From positions 1 to 64,000 of the forward strand of contig NZ_QGNZ01000002.1 in NCBI RefSeq assembly GCF_003173595.1: DNA of 64,000 nucleotides, read 5' to 3'. Position 1 is the first letter of the stretch, and every line of letters starts with the position of its first letter. The stretch is from Pedobacter yonginensis. Its GTDB lineage: Bacteria; Bacteroidota; Bacteroidia; Sphingobacteriales; Sphingobacteriaceae. The position numbers and the translations under genes are program-made. A model generated the notes under the pieces. The model made no database searches, was not told the DNA's origin, and saw nothing but the letters and a program-made list of their open reading frames with translations. This document shows positions 55,374 to 63,314 of the stretch, piece after piece.

Positions 55374-55715
55374 CTATTTTTTTGAAGGCACCAATTTAAT
55401 CTCTTTGGCTTTAAAGCGATTGTTTACAATTTCACCAGATACCTCTGCTTTGCTAACAGCATTGCAAAAACCATGCTCGCCGTGGGCATCGCCAAAATCA
55501 TCAATATTTTTTCCGTCAACGAAATAAGGCTTACCATCAATTTTAACGGCCAGCTCACAATCTTTTCCCTTCATTTTAAATTGACATTCACCACAAGCAA
55601 TTTCGACAACTTGCTTATTAACTACCTTTGTTGCGGCTACTTTTTTAGATGTTGTTTGGGCGTGTGCTCCGTATGCGAATACGCAAAAAAACAAAGCTAA
55701 TACTAGATTTTTCAT
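55374..55715 (-). CDS. DUF6370 exported protein
   Basis: A 113-residue protein with a signal peptide (cut near AHAQ, residue 20). The mature part has a two-cysteine motif, IACGECQFKMKG near residue 40, a C within KDCELAVKIDG and another in HGFCNAV, and a conserved FVDGKNIDDFGDAHG. I associate this with DUF6370, a family of unknown role whose cysteines suggest metal or disulfide binding. It stands alone, downstream of an imperfect palindrome. Confidence 0.72.
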   Translation of the reverse strand: MKNLVLALFFCVFAYGAHAQTTSKKVAATKVVNKQVVEIACGECQFKMKGKDCELAVKIDGKPYFVDGKNIDDFGDAHGEHGFCNAVSKAEVSGEIVNNRFKAKEIKLVPSKK

Positions 55716-55740
55716 GTTTCAAATAATTAAATATGATGCG

Positions 55741-55783
55741 TGTTTTTTACCAAAAACCTCGAAGTGTTTGGTATAAAAAACAT
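55741..55783. repeat. Imperfect palindrome upstream of the DUF6370 gene
   Basis: TGTTTTTTACCAAA (55741-55754) faces TTTGGTATAAAAAACA across a short loop, with a 2-nt bulge. It sits 26 nt upstream of the start codon and could be an operator or a leader hairpin. Confidence 0.5.
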
Positions 55784-56280
55784 AAACAAATTTAGCTTTT
55801 TTGATTCACAAATGCTTCAACCCATTTCTAATAAATAGAGAATTGTTCTTAAGATCGTTGTGGAGAAAACAATAAAGGGCATGTAGTTTTACCTTGAAAA
55901 GGTTTTGGAAATGAACGCATGGTATTTCATCGGAACCACCTGCCCCGCTTGCCCTGCTGCCAATTTGAAAAAAATTGGCATTCGTTTAATCGGGTTTATG
56001 TTTTGCGGTTTCTACAAAAAATCAAGATGATACAGGGCATAAAATAAATTGGGATTTCTTAATATTGCCCTTGTACCTAAACCCTATGGAAGCGGTAGCC
56101 CGAGCTTTTCAGCGAGGCTATAGCGGACAGAGGGACTGAAGAATTGGAAGCATTACTGAACGTACGTTTCCAAATAAATGTCTTTGATACGGCATTGTGG
56201 GTGTGTAAATTAACCGCAAAGACGGTTATTGCTAAATAATTGATTGTAAACCGGTTAATAACCCCCAGAATATATTACAA
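55784..56280. other. Intergenic region with hairpin and repeat-like block
   Basis: About 500 bp without a credible gene. It has an 8-bp GCCAATTT/AAATTGGC hairpin (55959-55979), a longer weak hairpin around ACAGGGCA, and a GC-richer block at 56081-56138 that loosely resembles the one at 513-600. A 39-codon frame at 55911-56030 is noted but not accepted as a gene. Confidence 0.4.
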
Positions 56281-57336
56281 TTATGCTACTGTATGTTTTT
56301 TCTTTTTAGGAAAAACGAGGGACGCCACGATGCTAATGACCAAAATGCTTAGAATCACAATCAGAGAGTGTTCGGTTGTGAAACCCCATTTTTCTAAATA
56401 CACATGGGCAAGCATTTTAACACCAATAAAACTTAACAAAACGGCTAGGCCTGTTTTTAAATAATGGAATTTATGGATAATGTTAACCAATAAAAAGAAC
56501 ATGGAGCGGAGGCCCATGATGGCAAAAATATTGGAGAAGAATACGATGTATGGATCTTTTGTGACGGCGAAAATAGCCGGAATGGAATCTACCGCAAAAA
56601 GTAAATCGGTAAATTCTACAATCAGCAACACCAAAAATAATGGGGTTACCATTCGCTTAGCATTAATTTTTACAAAGAATTGCTTGCCTTCGTATTTAGG
56701 ATGAATGGCAAATATTTTAGATGCCCATTTAACCACCGGGTGATTTTCCGGATCGATCTTATCATCGCCATCTTTGCTAAAAAACATTTTAACGCCTGTA
56801 AACACCAAGAAGGCTCCGAATATGTAAAGAATCCATGCAAACTTTGCTATTAATGCTGCACCGACGAAAATAAAAATGAATCGCATCACAATTGCGCCAA
56901 GAATGCCCCAAAATAATACGCGATGGTAATATTTTTCTTCTACTGCGAATGCCGAAAAAATAAGCACGATAACGAAAATATTATCAATTGAAAGTGCATA
57001 TTCGATTACATAGCCTGTTAAAAACTCTAAACCCAGGTTTTGCTTGTAGAGCGTTAAACTTTCTGGAAAATTATTGGGGATAAGCGTGATGTTATGCCGA
57101 TGCTTTACTACAATTTCTTTTAGATGGGCGAAATCTTTAATGCCATGCAGTTGATGCCCTTCGGTTAGGAGAATGAAATAAAACCCGATGGCCATTGCCA
57201 CCATAATTAAACTCATGATACCAGCTTGTTTTAAGCTTACAACATGCTCTTTTCTGCTAAAGAGACCTAAATCTAAAGCAAGTATAAGGGCAATAAATAA
57301 GAGGAAGCCTATGCTAAAGATTAATTCGTTATTCAT
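56281..57336 (-). CDS. TerC family membrane protein
   Basis: A 351-residue protein with nine or so helices. SIDNIFVIVLIF near residue 115 and FTDLLFAVDSIPAIFAV near 242 carry the paired acidic residues of TerC/Alx proteins, which handle metal ions (manganese in characterised members). The start overlaps the stop of the polyprenyl synthase gene by 1 nt (TAATG). Confidence 0.9.
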   Translation of the reverse strand: MNNELIFSIGFLLFIALILALDLGLFSRKEHVVSLKQAGIMSLIMVAMAIGFYFILLTEGHQLHGIKDFAHLKEIVVKHRHNITLIPNNFPESLTLYKQNLGLEFLTGYVIEYALSIDNIFVIVLIFSAFAVEEKYYHRVLFWGILGAIVMRFIFIFVGAALIAKFAWILYIFGAFLVFTGVKMFFSKDGDDKIDPENHPVVKWASKIFAIHPKYEGKQFFVKINAKRMVTPLFLVLLIVEFTDLLFAVDSIPAIFAVTKDPYIVFFSNIFAIMGLRSMFFLLVNIIHKFHYLKTGLAVLLSFIGVKMLAHVYLEKWGFTTEHSLIVILSILVISIVASLVFPKKKKHTVA

Positions 57337-58307
57337 TATTTTTTTCTTTCGGTAGTGTAAAGTACGAGTTGTTCTAATCCCGTTCTTGCTTCTCCGGCTT
57401 CAAATTGGTGTAAAATATCAAAGGCATCTTTTTGGTATTCCTGCATTTTTTGGTTGGCATAAAATACGCCTTCCATTCGGTTAACAAAATCGATAATCTG
57501 CTGAATTTTAACTGGATCATCTTGATGGTTTTTAACCAAGTTGATGATTTGTTTTCTTTCTGCCTTTTCGGCTTTGTTCAGGGCATAAATTAATGGTAAG
57601 GTTACTTTTTTCTCCTTGATATCTATACCCAATGGTTTACCTACATCATCGGTGCCAAAATCGAAAGTATCATCTTTAATTTGAAAGGCGATACCAACTT
57701 TTTCTCCGAATAAGCGCATTTGCTCTATTGTTGCATCATCTGCGCCTGCCGAAGCGGCACCTGCTGCACAACAAGATGCGATTAATGAAGCTGTTTTCTG
57801 TCTGATTACATCAAAATAAAGATCTTCGGAAATATCCATCCGCCTAACTTTCTCAATTTGCAAAAGTTCTCCCTCACTCATCTGTTTAACAGCTTCTGAT
57901 ACAATTTGTAACAAACGATGTTCATTATTGTTTACCGAAAGCAACAAACCTTTTGCTAAAAGATAATCGCCAACTAAAACAGCTATTTTATTTTTCCATA
58001 ATGCATTGATGGAAAAGAAACCACGGCGTTCATATGCATTATCCACAACATCATCATGCACTAATGTGGCGGTGTGTAAAAGTTCGACCAAGGCTGCTCC
58101 TCTATGTGTAGATTCGGTGATGCCACCGCAAAGCTTTGCCGCAAAAAACACGAACATTGGTCGCATTTGCTTGCCCTTCTGCTTAACAATATAATGGGTA
58201 ATTCGATCTAGCAAGGGCGCATCGCTGTGCATAGATTCTTTAAAGGTTTTTTCAAACGCTTTAATGTCAGTTGCTATAGGCTTTTTTATTTGTTCGATTC
58301 CCGGCAT
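57336..58307 (-). CDS. Polyprenyl diphosphate synthase
   Basis: A 323-residue all-helical trans-prenyltransferase. The first aspartate-rich motif reads VHDDVVDNAYERRG near residue 88 and the second QIKDDTFDFG near 213. Residues before the first motif decide product length and do not here point clearly to one product; C30 to C45 chains for quinones are usual. It is co-translated with terC. Confidence 0.88.
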   Translation of the reverse strand: MPGIEQIKKPIATDIKAFEKTFKESMHSDAPLLDRITHYIVKQKGKQMRPMFVFFAAKLCGGITESTHRGAALVELLHTATLVHDDVVDNAYERRGFFSINALWKNKIAVLVGDYLLAKGLLLSVNNNEHRLLQIVSEAVKQMSEGELLQIEKVRRMDISEDLYFDVIRQKTASLIASCCAAGAASAGADDATIEQMRLFGEKVGIAFQIKDDTFDFGTDDVGKPLGIDIKEKKVTLPLIYALNKAEKAERKQIINLVKNHQDDPVKIQQIIDFVNRMEGVFYANQKMQEYQKDAFDILHQFEAGEARTGLEQLVLYTTERKK

Positions 58308-58378
58308 TATTGGAAAAAAATTGATTGCAAACTTAGGTTAAATTCCTATAAAACTTTACATTTAATAAAAACATTGCA

Positions 58379-59377
58379 TTGAAAAAACGCTACAAAATAT
58401 TAATAGGCTTATCTGTTTTAATTGTTGGCGCGTATTTCTCTGGGCCGAGGCCAAAGAAACCCCTTTACAGCGAAGAACTAACGAATGTTCCGGATTTAAA
58501 AGACTTGGATAATTATGTTAGAACCAAAGAAAGTGCGCATAAGTTAAAGCCCGATAACGAAGCTGAAATTGTGTGGGCGGATGCCGATCACCACCAAACT
58601 GAATATGCAATTGTGTATTTACATGGCTTTTCTGCATCGAAAATGGAAGGAAATCCTGTTCACTTAAACCTTGCTAAAAAGCTTAAAGCCAATTTATATT
58701 TATCACGCCTAGCCGACCACGGCCTTGACACCATTGCGCCCATGCAATATTTTACTGCTGAGCGACTTTGGGAAACCAGTAAAGAGGCTTACGCCATCGG
58801 CAAAAAGCTGGGTAAAAAGGTCATTCTGGTGGGCACTTCAACGGGTGGAACCGTCGCGTTGAAATTGGCGGCAACCTTTCCCGACATTCACAGCTTAATT
58901 TTACTTTCGCCCAATGTAGCCATAAATGATAAAAACGCTTGGTTGTTAAACGACCCATGGGGCTTGCAGATTGCCCGAAAAGTGGTGGGTAGTGAGGAAC
59001 GTGTAATACTTGGTAAAAGCGAGGAAGCGAAAAAATACTGGTACACAAACTACCGACTTGAAGCTTTGGTAGAGCTACAGGAGTTTTTAGAAAGCACCAT
59101 GATCAAAAGTACCTTTCAAAAAGTAAAACAACCGGTTTTGATGCTCTACTTTTATAAAAATGAATTGGAGCAAGATCCTGTGGTACGGGTGGATGCGATG
59201 CTGAAAATGTTCAATCAGCTGGGTACTCCAAATGATTTAAAACAGAAAATATCTATTCCAAACGCAGGGAACCATGTTTTGGGATCTTACCTAACGTCTA
59301 AAGATTTAAAAAGTGTTGAAACTGCCATTGATGGATTTGCACGACGATACAACCTCATTTCAACTGGAAATGAATAA
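58379..59377 (+). CDS. Alpha/beta hydrolase, membrane-anchored
   Basis: A 332-residue hydrolase with an N-terminal anchor helix (about 5-22). YLHGFSASKMEG near residue 80 forms the oxyanion hole, VGTSTGGTVAL near 152 holds the nucleophile serine, and GNHVLGSY near 300 the histidine. The start is TTG at 58379. The substrate is unknown; the fold resembles bacterial lysophospholipase- or monoglyceride lipase-like enzymes. Confidence 0.78.
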   Translation: MKKRYKILIGLSVLIVGAYFSGPRPKKPLYSEELTNVPDLKDLDNYVRTKESAHKLKPDNEAEIVWADADHHQTEYAIVYLHGFSASKMEGNPVHLNLAKKLKANLYLSRLADHGLDTIAPMQYFTAERLWETSKEAYAIGKKLGKKVILVGTSTGGTVALKLAATFPDIHSLILLSPNVAINDKNAWLLNDPWGLQIARKVVGSEERVILGKSEEAKKYWYTNYRLEALVELQEFLESTMIKSTFQKVKQPVLMLYFYKNELEQDPVVRVDAMLKMFNQLGTPNDLKQKISIPNAGNHVLGSYLTSKDLKSVETAIDGFARRYNLISTGNE

Positions 59378-59419
59378 CAACACGGCCTTAATAACCTTAT
59401 ACCATTTATACTTTACAGA

Positions 59420-59896
59420 ATGAAGCCAATATTTAAAGAGTTACTTTGGTTGTTTTTGCCGCTATTGATGATAATTGGGGGGTATATATGGTTGGGGGAA
59501 CTAAGCCTAGAAATTAACCTGTTTGATAGCTATTTGGTTATTTCACCAACACCTTGCGTTTTTCTCTTATATGTTGGAATGGTTTTCGTCATTTATTTGA
59601 TAAAGGAAACTAAACATCATTATCAAAGAAAGGCTCAGAATTTAATCACAATATTTTCAGGGCTAATCTTAACCATCATATGTACCCTCATTAATGGATT
59701 TATATATACATTCCTTTTTAACAGCTGGACCGTATATCCACCTCTAAGTGGCTTAAATGAACCACCCGAAAAGATTATAAATTTCCATAAACTAATCGGC
59801 CTAACAATTGGGGTAGGTTTCCAAATCATCATAATTCTTTTCTTAATTAATTTGGCCTATAATTGGGGAAAAGCTATCAAGAAATCAAATGGATAA
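59420..59896 (+). CDS. Hypothetical membrane protein
   Basis: A 158-residue protein with four hydrophobic helices (about 8-26, 41-62, 75-98, 125-148) and a proline-rich loop PPLSGLNEPPEK between the last two. I do not recognise it. Its end overlaps the next gene by 8 nt, so the two are probably co-translated. Confidence 0.6.
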   Translation: MKPIFKELLWLFLPLLMIIGGYIWLGELSLEINLFDSYLVISPTPCVFLLYVGMVFVIYLIKETKHHYQRKAQNLITIFSGLILTIICTLINGFIYTFLFNSWTVYPPLSGLNEPPEKIINFHKLIGLTIGVGFQIIIILFLINLAYNWGKAIKKSNG

Positions 59897-60338
59897 AGCT
59901 ATTTTCAAAAGTAACCGAAGCATCTTTTTCAGTTCTGTGGTAGTCATTACGGTAGTAGGTCTTCTAGCAATATGTGTTATCCAATTGATCACCCTGAATG
60001 GAAATATTTTAGGAATTATTCCTATGCAAATCATTTGTTGGTTATGTATTGGCTTTCTTCTCTCGATATTTTTCAATACCCATTATAAAATTTACAAGAG
60101 TTATTTGTTTTACAGAAGTGGTCCTATTAACGGAAAAATAGAGATCAGTAACATTAGAGAAATCATTATTGGCCAAAAATTTATCATTGGGTTTAAGCCT
60201 GCAACGGGCAACAATGGTTTAGTAATTAAATATAACCGATGGGATGAAATTTACATTTCGCCTGATAGCAACGAGGGATTAATTAAGTTAATTTTAGAAA
60301 TAAATCCCGCGGTGATACTGACGGATTTGCGAACTTAA
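59889..60338 (+). CDS. Hypothetical membrane protein with PH-like domain
   Basis: A 149-residue protein. Two helices (about 14-36, 43-62) precede a soluble part with YKSYLFYRSGPINGKIEISNIREI, the pattern of bacterial PH-like (YdbT/bPH) domains. The role is unknown. It overlaps the upstream gene by 8 nt and its last 4 nt overlap the convergent ypdA gene. Confidence 0.6.
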   Translation: MDKAIFKSNRSIFFSSVVVITVVGLLAICVIQLITLNGNILGIIPMQIICWLCIGFLLSIFFNTHYKIYKSYLFYRSGPINGKIEISNIREIIIGQKFIIGFKPATGNNGLVIKYNRWDEIYISPDSNEGLIKLILEINPAVILTDLRT

Positions 60339-61318
60339 AACCAGGCCATAATATTTTTAACAATCATTTCGGCGTGTATTCTGGAGTTTTCGATAAAAAG
60401 CTTATGCGTATCCAAACCTCCGCAAACTACGCCTGCCAGGTATAAGCCTTTAACATTGGTCTCCATGGTTTCTTCGTTATACACAGGGCAAAGATTTTCG
60501 GGCAATTCAATGCCAAATTTTCTCAGCATCGCAAAATCGGGTTGGTAGCCTGTCATGGCAATCACAAAATCATTGGGGATGGTTTTTATGCCCTCGGGTG
60601 TTTTGATATCGACTTCGCCCTCCCTAATTTCAACCAATTCTGAATTAAAATGTGCGGTAACTTCTCCTTCTTTAATTCTATTTTGAATATCGGGGCGAAC
60701 CCAATATTTAACGTGTGGCCCAAGTTCTGCACTACGCACCACCATAGTTACATTTGCCCCTTTTCGATAAGTTTCTAAAGCGGCATCCACCCCAGAATTG
60801 TTTGCCCCAACAACCACCACATTTTGAAAGGCATATAAATGTGGATCTTTATAATAATGGGTAACTTTTGGTAAATCTTCGCCTGGTACGTTCATTAACA
60901 AAGGAACATCATAAAAACCTGTTGAGACAATTACATTTTTAGCGGTGTAACTTGTTTTTGAGCTGGAGATTTCAAAAAAACCATCATCCTTTTTTATCAC
61001 TTGATTCACACGCTCAAACAAATGAATGTTTAAATCAAAGGTTTCTGCCACTCGGCGATAGTATTCTACAGCTTCGTTTCTGTTTGGCTTAGGACTTATG
61101 GTTACAAATGGAAGTCCGCCAATTTCAAGTTTTTGAGAAGTTGAAAAGAAAGTCATGAACACAGGATAATTGAATAAGCTGTTTACCAACGCGCCCTTTT
61201 CTACAATAACATATGATAGTTTGGCTTTTTGAGCTTCGATAGCACAGGCCATTCCGATTGGGCCTGCACCAATGATTAACACATCGTAGTGATTGCTGTT
61301 ATTCTTCTGTTCTATCAT
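60335..61318 (-). CDS. ypdA: Bacillithiol disulfide reductase YpdA-like
   Basis: A 327-residue flavoprotein disulfide reductase. IGAGPIGMACAIEA near residue 17 binds FAD, VVGANNSGVDAALETYR near 168 binds NADPH, and YPVFMTFFSTSQKLEIGG near 50 and GLDTHKLFIENSR near 305 match YpdA rather than thioredoxin reductase, since it lacks CxxC. It reduces oxidised bacillithiol. The CstB-like gene lies 57 nt upstream on the same strand. Confidence 0.87.
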   Translation of the reverse strand: MIEQKNNSNHYDVLIIGAGPIGMACAIEAQKAKLSYVIVEKGALVNSLFNYPVFMTFFSTSQKLEIGGLPFVTISPKPNRNEAVEYYRRVAETFDLNIHLFERVNQVIKKDDGFFEISSSKTSYTAKNVIVSTGFYDVPLLMNVPGEDLPKVTHYYKDPHLYAFQNVVVVGANNSGVDAALETYRKGANVTMVVRSAELGPHVKYWVRPDIQNRIKEGEVTAHFNSELVEIREGEVDIKTPEGIKTIPNDFVIAMTGYQPDFAMLRKFGIELPENLCPVYNEETMETNVKGLYLAGVVCGGLDTHKLFIENSRIHAEMIVKNIMAWF

Positions 61319-61375
61319 TTTTAAATATTAGGGAATTGATATTTTAAGCTTATTACATTTCTTGATTAATGCAAC

Positions 61376-62788
61376 TTAAACCTTCATCGCTTTGCTTGGG
61401 CAGGCAAAGTCAGTTCTTTTTAATCCAGTATTTTTAATTGCCCCGTAACCCCCAGCAATATCAATTACATTTTCTACGCCACGCGATTTTAGAATACTCG
61501 CCGCAATCATAGAACGATAGCCACCAGCGCAATGGATATAGTAGGTAGCCTTTGGATTAATTTCACCTGTCCATTCGTTTATAAAATCTAAAGGACGGCT
61601 TAAAGTAAAATCCAAATGTTCAGATTCATATTCTCCAGGTTTGCGCACATCTATTGCGATAATTTCACTTTCATGAGCTGCCTTTTCAAATTCTTCTGCA
61701 GAGATAGATTCAATTGTGTCGATTTCTTTGCCTGCATCTGTCCACCTTTCAAAACCTCCCTCCAAGTAGCCTATGGTGCTGTCGTAACCCACTCTGGTTA
61801 GCCTAGTTATGGTTTCTTCCGCCTTACCTTCATCGGTAATGAGCAAAATGGGCTGTTGTAAATCTGTAATCAATGCACCAACCCATGGGGCAAATTGCCC
61901 GTTCAAACCAATGTTTATGGAGTTGGGTATAAAGCCCTTTGCAAACACCTGTGGATCGCGAGTGTCCAACATAATTGCGCCGGTATGATTTGCGGTATCT
62001 TCAAAAGCTTGTGGCGTTAGTGCGTTCAAACCTTTTTCATAAACCTCTTCTATACTTTCTACACCTCCTTTGTTTATAGCTGCATTCTTCGCAAAATATT
62101 GAGGTGGAGGCATAATTCCATCCGTTACTTCGGCTATAAATTGTTCTTTTGTGGCTGCTTTTAGGGCGTAATTAACTTCCTTTTGATGCCCTAAAGTATC
62201 GAAAGTTTCTTTACTCATGCTTTTGCCACATGCTGAACCCGCACCGTGTGCAGGATAAACAATTACATCATTTGATAAGGGTTTAATTTTATCGTTTAAT
62301 GAATCGTAAAGCATTCCGGCCAAATCTTGCATGGTTAAATTACCTTTTTGAGCCAAATCTGGTCGGCCAACATCGCCAATAAAAAGGGTATCGCCGCTAA
62401 AAATACAGTGATCTTTACCATGCTCATCGGTTAATAAATAAGTGGTAGATTCTAAAGTATGACCGGGCGTATGTAGTGCGGTTATAGTTAAGTTGCCAAT
62501 TTTAAATTGCTCGCCATCTTTTGCAATGTGCGATTTAAATTCAGTTTTTGCCGTTGGTCCGTAAATGATTTCAGCACCAGATTTCTCTGCCAAATCTACG
62601 TGTCCAGAAACAAAATCGGCATGGAAATGGGTTTCAAAAATATATTTAATTGTGGCTCCTGCCTTTTCTGCTTTCTTTAAATATGTAGAAACTTCTCTAA
62701 GTGGGTCTATAATAGCCGCTTCTCCATTACTTTCTATGTAATATGCTGCCTCTGCTAAACAACCTGTATATATCTGTTCTATTTTCAT
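61376..62788 (-). CDS. Persulfide dioxygenase-rhodanese fusion (CstB-like)
   Basis: A 470-residue three-part protein. An N-terminal MBL domain (1 to about 220) has H54-x-H56-x-D58 and GHTLESTTYL, as in ETHE1 persulfide dioxygenases. A rhodanese-like domain (about 260-360) follows whose active loop reads TDEGKAE with no cysteine, so it is inactive. The last domain (about 375-465) has HCAGGYR with the catalytic cysteine. This order matches Staphylococcus CstB. It should oxidise bacillithiol or CoA persulfide. Confidence 0.87.
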   Translation of the reverse strand: MKIEQIYTGCLAEAAYYIESNGEAAIIDPLREVSTYLKKAEKAGATIKYIFETHFHADFVSGHVDLAEKSGAEIIYGPTAKTEFKSHIAKDGEQFKIGNLTITALHTPGHTLESTTYLLTDEHGKDHCIFSGDTLFIGDVGRPDLAQKGNLTMQDLAGMLYDSLNDKIKPLSNDVIVYPAHGAGSACGKSMSKETFDTLGHQKEVNYALKAATKEQFIAEVTDGIMPPPQYFAKNAAINKGGVESIEEVYEKGLNALTPQAFEDTANHTGAIMLDTRDPQVFAKGFIPNSINIGLNGQFAPWVGALITDLQQPILLITDEGKAEETITRLTRVGYDSTIGYLEGGFERWTDAGKEIDTIESISAEEFEKAAHESEIIAIDVRKPGEYESEHLDFTLSRPLDFINEWTGEINPKATYYIHCAGGYRSMIAASILKSRGVENVIDIAGGYGAIKNTGLKRTDFACPSKAMKV

Positions 62789-62842
62789 ATTTTATTTATT
62801 GGTGTTTGAAGTATTAAGGGACGAGAATGGAGTTAAGGTTTT

Positions 62843-63003
62843 AAGTATCAAGTTTCCAGTATCAAATCACAAGTATCAAGTCATAAGTATCAAGTCACAA
62901 GTATTAAGTCACAAGTATTAAGTCACAAGTATTAAGTATCAAGTCATAAGCCATAAATCCTAAGTATCAAGTCACAAGTATTGAGTATCAAGTCGTGAGT
63001 TTT
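62843..63003. repeat. Heptanucleotide repeat array 2 (AAGTATC/AAGTCAC)
   Basis: 23 consecutive 7-bp words in perfect phase with no slip. Main forms are AAGTATC, AAGTCAC, AAGTATT and AAGTCAT; AAGTCAC and AAGTATT alternate from 62892 to 62933. It sits 54 nt upstream of the CstB-like gene start. There is no ORF and no spacer structure. Confidence 0.92.
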
Positions 63004-63314
63004 TTTTTGTCGGTAACAAGATTTGAGTTTTTACGATCGATAATTAAAGACTTTTAAACCTATTCTTTTACTTAACCTTAAATATTCCATTAATAGCATC
63101 AAGCAAAAATAAGGCTAAATACGAATAACCGAAATGATGACAGTCATAATTGCAGAAGTTTTACTTATGGGCTGCTGGGCCTTTTTGCATCCGTAAGTGG
63201 TGGAACATTTCTGATGAGTACAGAAAAACACGATACAGTCGTTTAGAATGGTCGCTTTGCTGCTCCAGGAACTCCTAAAAAAGGATTGCGGTTTATTGCC
63301 CCAAAGGGATTGCT
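63004..63314. other. Intergenic region before asparaginase
   Basis: About 310 bp. A T run ends the heptanucleotide array. From 63097 to 63318 the plus strand has a frame that reads like protein but is broken by TAG at 63244 and lacks a start; it may be a decayed gene. No RNA gene seen. Confidence 0.35.

Noticed and set aside
55911..56030. 39-codon plus-strand frame with a TTCPACPAAN segment
   Set aside because: It resembles a CxxC peptide but lies over a hairpin and in a likely repeat-rich gap, with no promoter or Shine-Dalgarno.
56081..56138. Same repeat family as 513-600
   Set aside because: Only scattered similarity is visible by eye (CCC, GAA, AGCG and GGGAC-type words). A shared TTAATATTGCCCT near both is within what chance allows in AT-rich DNA, so I do not claim a family.
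62843..63003. Array 2 as a CRISPR array or coding repeat
   Set aside because: Same reason: 7-bp words without spacers, and frames are interrupted on both strands.
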